Part shown: positions 5,993-8,635 of the stretch, one piece after another | Layout of the letters: each line of letters begins with the position of its first letter | How positions within the stretch are numbered: the first letter of the stretch is position 1 | Origin: CAMBDR01 sp046597185 | Lineage (GTDB): Bacteria; Pseudomonadota; Gammaproteobacteria; Burkholderiales; Burkholderiaceae_D | Assembly: GCA_046597185.1 (NCBI GenBank) | Contig: JBKJLF010000476.1 | Coordinates: forward strand, 1 to 8,635 | Direction of reading: 5' to 3' | Length of the DNA stretch: 8,635 nt | The notes under the pieces: model-generated | The model's database searches: none | What the model was told of the DNA's origin: nothing | Seen by the model: only the letters and a program-made list of their open reading frames with translations | Program-made: the position numbers and the translations under genes

Positions 5993-7138
5993 TTATTCGT
6001 ATAGCCATTGTATGACTGATCCAGCCTTATTCAAAACTTGAAGTGTGGCTGCGCCACCATTGCCAAGAATAATGTAGTAAATGCCTTTACTGTGGTTGAC
6101 CCGCACAATGCTTTCAAAACCATCTTCAGAGCCAGTATGGGCAAAAAGCGAGAATACGGGGCTGTTCTTTTGCACATACCAGCCATAACCATAGAATTCA
6201 CCAGTGCTTGCCAGTACTGGCCAAGCTGACTGAGGACTGGTCATGGCGCGTAATGTCTCGAAAGAAACAAGCTTGCCTGAAAGCAGGTCATGCATCAGGC
6301 GATTCATATCGGCAACGCTACTGAGTACTCCCAGAGCGCCATAGGTCGCAAAAGTAGCGCCAAATACTTTGGTTGTCTTGCCAAAGTTGAGCGCACGCTC
6401 GACTCCCTTCCTGGGTGGGCTACCAATCACATACGATGAATGCATCCCCACAGGGGCAAAAATATTCTCTTGCAAGTAACCAGCATAACTTGTGCCACCC
6501 GCACGGCCAATAATTTCGGCCAACAGGACGTAATTAGTATTGCTGTAACCCCCACCCAAACCGGGTGCAAAGTTCAATTTGCCATCCGCACTGAACCGTT
6601 GGATTAACTCCTTATTGGTAACGCCATCGAGCGTCAAGAACTGTGCGGCAGTCAGATTGGAAATTGGATCGGGTATCCCGGATTGATGCGTTAACAAATG
6701 GCGCACGGTTATTTCTGCCCACGATGGTGGGAGTTCCGGCAACCATTTTAAAACCGGATCATTGAGGGATAAGCGCTGCTTTTCTACTAACTGCATTACC
6801 GCAATGGCGGTAATTGGCTTGGTCACGGAAGCCAACTCAAATGCGGTATGCTCGTCAATCGATATACCTTGATTGATATCGGCCATACCCTTGCTACGCT
6901 GATAAATTACCTGGCCATCTTGCGCCACAATAATCGCAACGCCAGGTTTGGCTGCATCAATCTGTTTGGCCAAAATCTCATCAATGCGCGCCGCCAAGAA
7001 AGCTTGCTTGTCGGCGGAGGTGGCAAATTGTGGCACTGGTATGGTGGTGCTACAGGCTGACAAGCCCAGGATCAGCAATAACGCCAAGCAAATTTTAATC
7101 GCTTGTATGCTCGGCTGGCGATTCAATAGTCTTGCCAT
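5993..7138 (-). CDS. Serine hydrolase lipoprotein, beta-lactamase class C/esterase fold (downstream paralogue)
   Basis: A 381-aa member of the class C beta-lactamase-like superfamily. It begins with a lipoprotein signal: basic MARLLNR, a hydrophobic stretch, then lipobox LSAC with Cys29. Ser30 at +2 suggests outer-membrane sorting by the E. coli rule. The catalytic SVTK gives Ser104 and Lys107, YSN is at 198-200, and the third motif is HTG at 334-336. HTG rather than the KTG of true AmpC enzymes points to esterase or D-amino-peptide hydrolase activity and not to drug resistance. The C-terminus ends in LYE, like the neighbour. It begins 34 nt after the stop of its paralogue and has a very strong Shine-Dalgarno (GGGAGGAGA on the minus strand, 7153-7145), so the two are co-transcribed. 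The substrate is unknown. Confidence 0.88.
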   Translation of the reverse strand: MARLLNRQPSIQAIKICLALLLILGLSACSTTIPVPQFATSADKQAFLAARIDEILAKQIDAAKPGVAIIVAQDGQVIYQRSKGMADINQGISIDEHTAFELASVTKPITAIAVMQLVEKQRLSLNDPVLKWLPELPPSWAEITVRHLLTHQSGIPDPISNLTAAQFLTLDGVTNKELIQRFSADGKLNFAPGLGGGYSNTNYVLLAEIIGRAGGTSYAGYLQENIFAPVGMHSSYVIGSPPRKGVERALNFGKTTKVFGATFATYGALGVLSSVADMNRLMHDLLSGKLVSFETLRAMTSPQSAWPVLASTGEFYGYGWYVQKNSPVFSLFAHTGSEDGFESIVRVNHSKGIYYIILGNGGAATLQVLNKAGSVIQWLYE

Positions 7139-7144
7139 ATTTTC

Positions 7145-7153
7145 TCTCCTCCC
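7145..7153 (-). promoter_or_regulatory. Strong Shine-Dalgarno for the downstream hydrolase
   Basis: The minus strand reads GGGAGGAGA from 7153 to 7145, ending 6 nt before ATG at 7138. It is the strongest ribosome site in the window and fixes that start. The first gene of the pair has a much weaker one, so the second gene may be translated at least as well as the first. Confidence 0.8.
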
Positions 7154-7172
7154 GTTTCAATCATGAATCGTC

Positions 7173-8321
7173 TTACTCATACAGAGGCCGGATTACATTG
7201 AGTGCCGAATCAATCACGCGCTGAGTAGTCTCACCGCCATTGCTAAGGATAACGTAATAAATACCTCTGGCTTTGTTGATACGCAGCAAGGAGCGATATC
7301 CATCCAGCAAGCCAGTATGCGCAAACAGTGAGATCGGCTGACTATTTGGTTGCAAAAACCAGCCATAGCCATAATATTCACCAGTAGTATTAAGCACCGG
7401 GGAGATCGACTGCGGCCCAGTCATACTGGCCAATGTTTCTGTCGATACCAGCTTGCCTGTCAGTAAGCTTTTGGTAAAAAGGTTGATATCTGCAACACTA
7501 CTATGTATGCCAATCGCGCCAACTGTAGCGGAGTTAATGCCATACACTTTAGCTGATTGCGCCTGATTGAGTGCAATCGTCACACCGACTGGCGCGTTCG
7601 CACCGATTGCGAAGGATGAACGCATGCTCGTCGGAGTAAAGATGTTGTCTTGTAAATATTGAGCGTACGTTTTCCCGGAAGCACGGGCAATGATTTCGGC
7701 CAAAATCACATAATTGGTATTACTATAATCCCCCGCTGTACCAGGATTAAAATTGAGTTGCTCATTGCTTGCGAAACGCTGGAGTAGCGCACGATTGTCC
7801 ACGCCGTCCAATGCCATAACCTGAGTGGCCGAAATATTGGAAAAATAATCGGGAATCCCGGTCTGATGTGAAAGCAATTGATGGATTGTCATTTTTGACC
7901 AACTTGCAGGTAGTTCCGGCACCCACTTCAAGACGGAGTCGTTAAGTGAAAGCAACTGCCGTTCTTTTAGCTGCATGATGGCAACGGCGGTAATCGGTTT
8001 GGCGACCGACGCCAATTCAAATGCAGTATTTTCGGTGATCGCTTCGCGCCGGCTCAGATCGGCCATCCCAAGGCTACGGCTATAAATAACATTGTCATCC
8101 TTGACCACTAAAATCGATACACCGGGCTGGTCTGCTGTTTGCTGTTTGGCCAGAATATTGTCCAGCGCCGATACCAAATACGCCTTTTTATCTTCTGGCG
8201 ACGAAGGCAAAGGACCTATGGAAGAACCACCGCCACCACAAGCGGCCAAACTCATCAAAAGTATCAATCCCAATGCAAACCTTCTGACGTGGGCACCGGC
8301 AAGGCCGCGAAAACTGTCCAT
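7173..8321 (-). CDS. Serine hydrolase lipoprotein, beta-lactamase class C/esterase fold (upstream paralogue)
   Basis: A 382-aa paralogue of the next gene. The two match along the whole length, with roughly half the residues the same by eye, including the stretch LASV(T/A)KPITA. The signal peptide ends in lipobox SLAAC (Cys28) followed by four Gly and two Ser, a flexible linker typical of lipoproteins in Burkholderiales. Gly at +2 predicts outer-membrane anchoring. The active-site motifs are SVAK (Ser105, Lys108), YSN (199-201) and HTG (335-337). It probably hydrolyses an ester or amide in the periplasm. The true substrate is unknown, and the HTG third motif argues against a genuine beta-lactamase. 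Its start at 8321 has only a weak, distant GAAGGG upstream. A -10 box lies about 40 nt upstream, so it is the first gene of a two-gene unit. Confidence 0.88.
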   Translation of the reverse strand: MDSFRGLAGAHVRRFALGLILLMSLAACGGGGSSIGPLPSSPEDKKAYLVSALDNILAKQQTADQPGVSILVVKDDNVIYSRSLGMADLSRREAITENTAFELASVAKPITAVAIMQLKERQLLSLNDSVLKWVPELPASWSKMTIHQLLSHQTGIPDYFSNISATQVMALDGVDNRALLQRFASNEQLNFNPGTAGDYSNTNYVILAEIIARASGKTYAQYLQDNIFTPTSMRSSFAIGANAPVGVTIALNQAQSAKVYGINSATVGAIGIHSSVADINLFTKSLLTGKLVSTETLASMTGPQSISPVLNTTGEYYGYGWFLQPNSQPISLFAHTGLLDGYRSLLRINKARGIYYVILSNGGETTQRVIDSALNVIRPLYE

Positions 8322-8360
8322 TTCTCATTTTCCCTTCATGTATAAATTAAAATGTGTGCC

Positions 8361-8366
8361 ATTATA
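8361..8366 (-). promoter_or_regulatory. Consensus -10 box, probable sigma-70 promoter of the hydrolase pair
   Basis: The minus strand reads TATAAT (8366-8361), a perfect -10 hexamer in the short gap between the ABC-transporter stop (8370-8368) and the hydrolase start (8321). Transcription would begin near 8354, leaving a leader of about 30 nt. A good -35 is not seen: the region about 17 bp upstream reads TCACGT. The promoter may be weak or activator-dependent, and its -35 would lie within the end of the ABC gene. Confidence 0.5.
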
Positions 8367-8367
8367 C

Positions 8368-8635
8368 CTAAGTTGGTAATGCCACGTGATCTGCAGATTT
8401 TGGTTTCGTGTTTAGCGGTGGATGTAATTCCAACACCTGATCGACAATATTTTCAAACGCCGAACCATGCGTAACCAACAAGACTGTACAGCGACCTTTG
8501 AGGCGCGCCAGGTAGAGCAGCAAATTGTCCAGGGATTCTAGATCCAGATTATTCTCTGGTTCATCCAGGACCAAAATGGTTGGGCGATTAACCACCGCCC
8601 TCAGCAATGCAATTTTTTGTTTTTGCCCACCCGAA
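8368..8635 (-). CDS. ABC transporter ATP-binding domain, C-terminal part (5' end outside window)
   Basis: The frame is open to the right edge, so only the last 89 residues are present. They carry the ABC signature SGGQKQK at the very edge, Walker B ILVLDEP with the catalytic Glu, a D-loop reading NNLD instead of the usual SALD, and the H-loop Thr-His in LLVTHGS. A tail of about 35 residues with no further motif ends in ALPT. This is the ATP-hydrolysing half of a transporter cassette. Whether it is fused to a membrane domain, and what it moves, lies outside the window. The RAVVNRPTILVLDEP context is most like exporter-type cassettes. It is on the same strand as the hydrolases, 46 nt upstream of the first, but a -10 box separates them. 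Confidence 0.85.
   Translation of the reverse strand, partial: SGGQKQKIALLRAVVNRPTILVLDEPENNLDLESLDNLLLYLARLKGRCTVLLVTHGSAFENIVDQVLELHPPLNTKPKSADHVALPT

Noticed and set aside
5993..8321. Calling the two hydrolases antibiotic-resistance beta-lactamases
   Set aside because: The third active-site motif is HTG rather than KTG and both are lipoproteins. The class C fold is shared by many esterases and peptidases.

Overview
The window reads as a stretch of a Gram-negative chromosome, most likely a betaproteobacterium of the Burkholderiales/Oxalobacteraceae kind. This is an inference from GC-rich coding with many GCG/CTG/GGC codons, two outer-membrane-type lipoproteins (one with a Cys-Gly4 start to the mature protein), and the gene families present. 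No rRNA, tRNA, transposase or CRISPR array was found.

Left part, + strand, 2-5945: a tightly packed operon. After a 3' scrap of an unidentified gene come four consecutive ketosynthase-fold genes. A complete FabF-type ketosynthase (KS1, 85-1479) is followed by a degenerate ketosynthase homologue (KSL2, 1485-2672), then a second complete ketosynthase (KS3, 2669-4009) and a second degenerate homologue (KSL4, 4009-5238). KS1 and KS3 keep the Cys-His-Lys catalytic set. KSL2 and KSL4 have lost all three residues and look like chain-length-factor (KS-beta) type partners. Spacings of 5 nt, an ATGA overlap and a TAATG overlap suggest coupled translation, and the alternating order suggests two KS/KS-beta heterodimers. 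A nitroreductase-family flavoprotein gene (5268-5945) follows after 29 nt and closes the operon. No acyl carrier protein, ketoreductase, dehydratase, acyltransferase or thioesterase lies in the window, so the rest of the pathway must be elsewhere. The product cannot be read from this sequence. A non-actinobacterial type II polyketide/polyene-type pathway is the best guess.

KS1, KSL2 and KS3 carry short in-frame tandem repeats of 12 or 24 bp. Three of the four lie in or beside the segment ahead of the active-site half, which looks like a length-variable hotspot.

Right part, - strand, 8635-5993: the 3' end of an ABC transporter ATP-binding domain (8635-8368), then a consensus -10 box and a two-gene unit. 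The unit encodes paralogous serine-hydrolase lipoproteins of the beta-lactamase class C/esterase fold (8321-7173 and 7138-5993), each with an SxxK, a YSN and an HTG motif. These genes are visibly less GC-rich than the KS operon and converge on it, with only 47 nt between the two stop codons. They are probably a separate functional unit.
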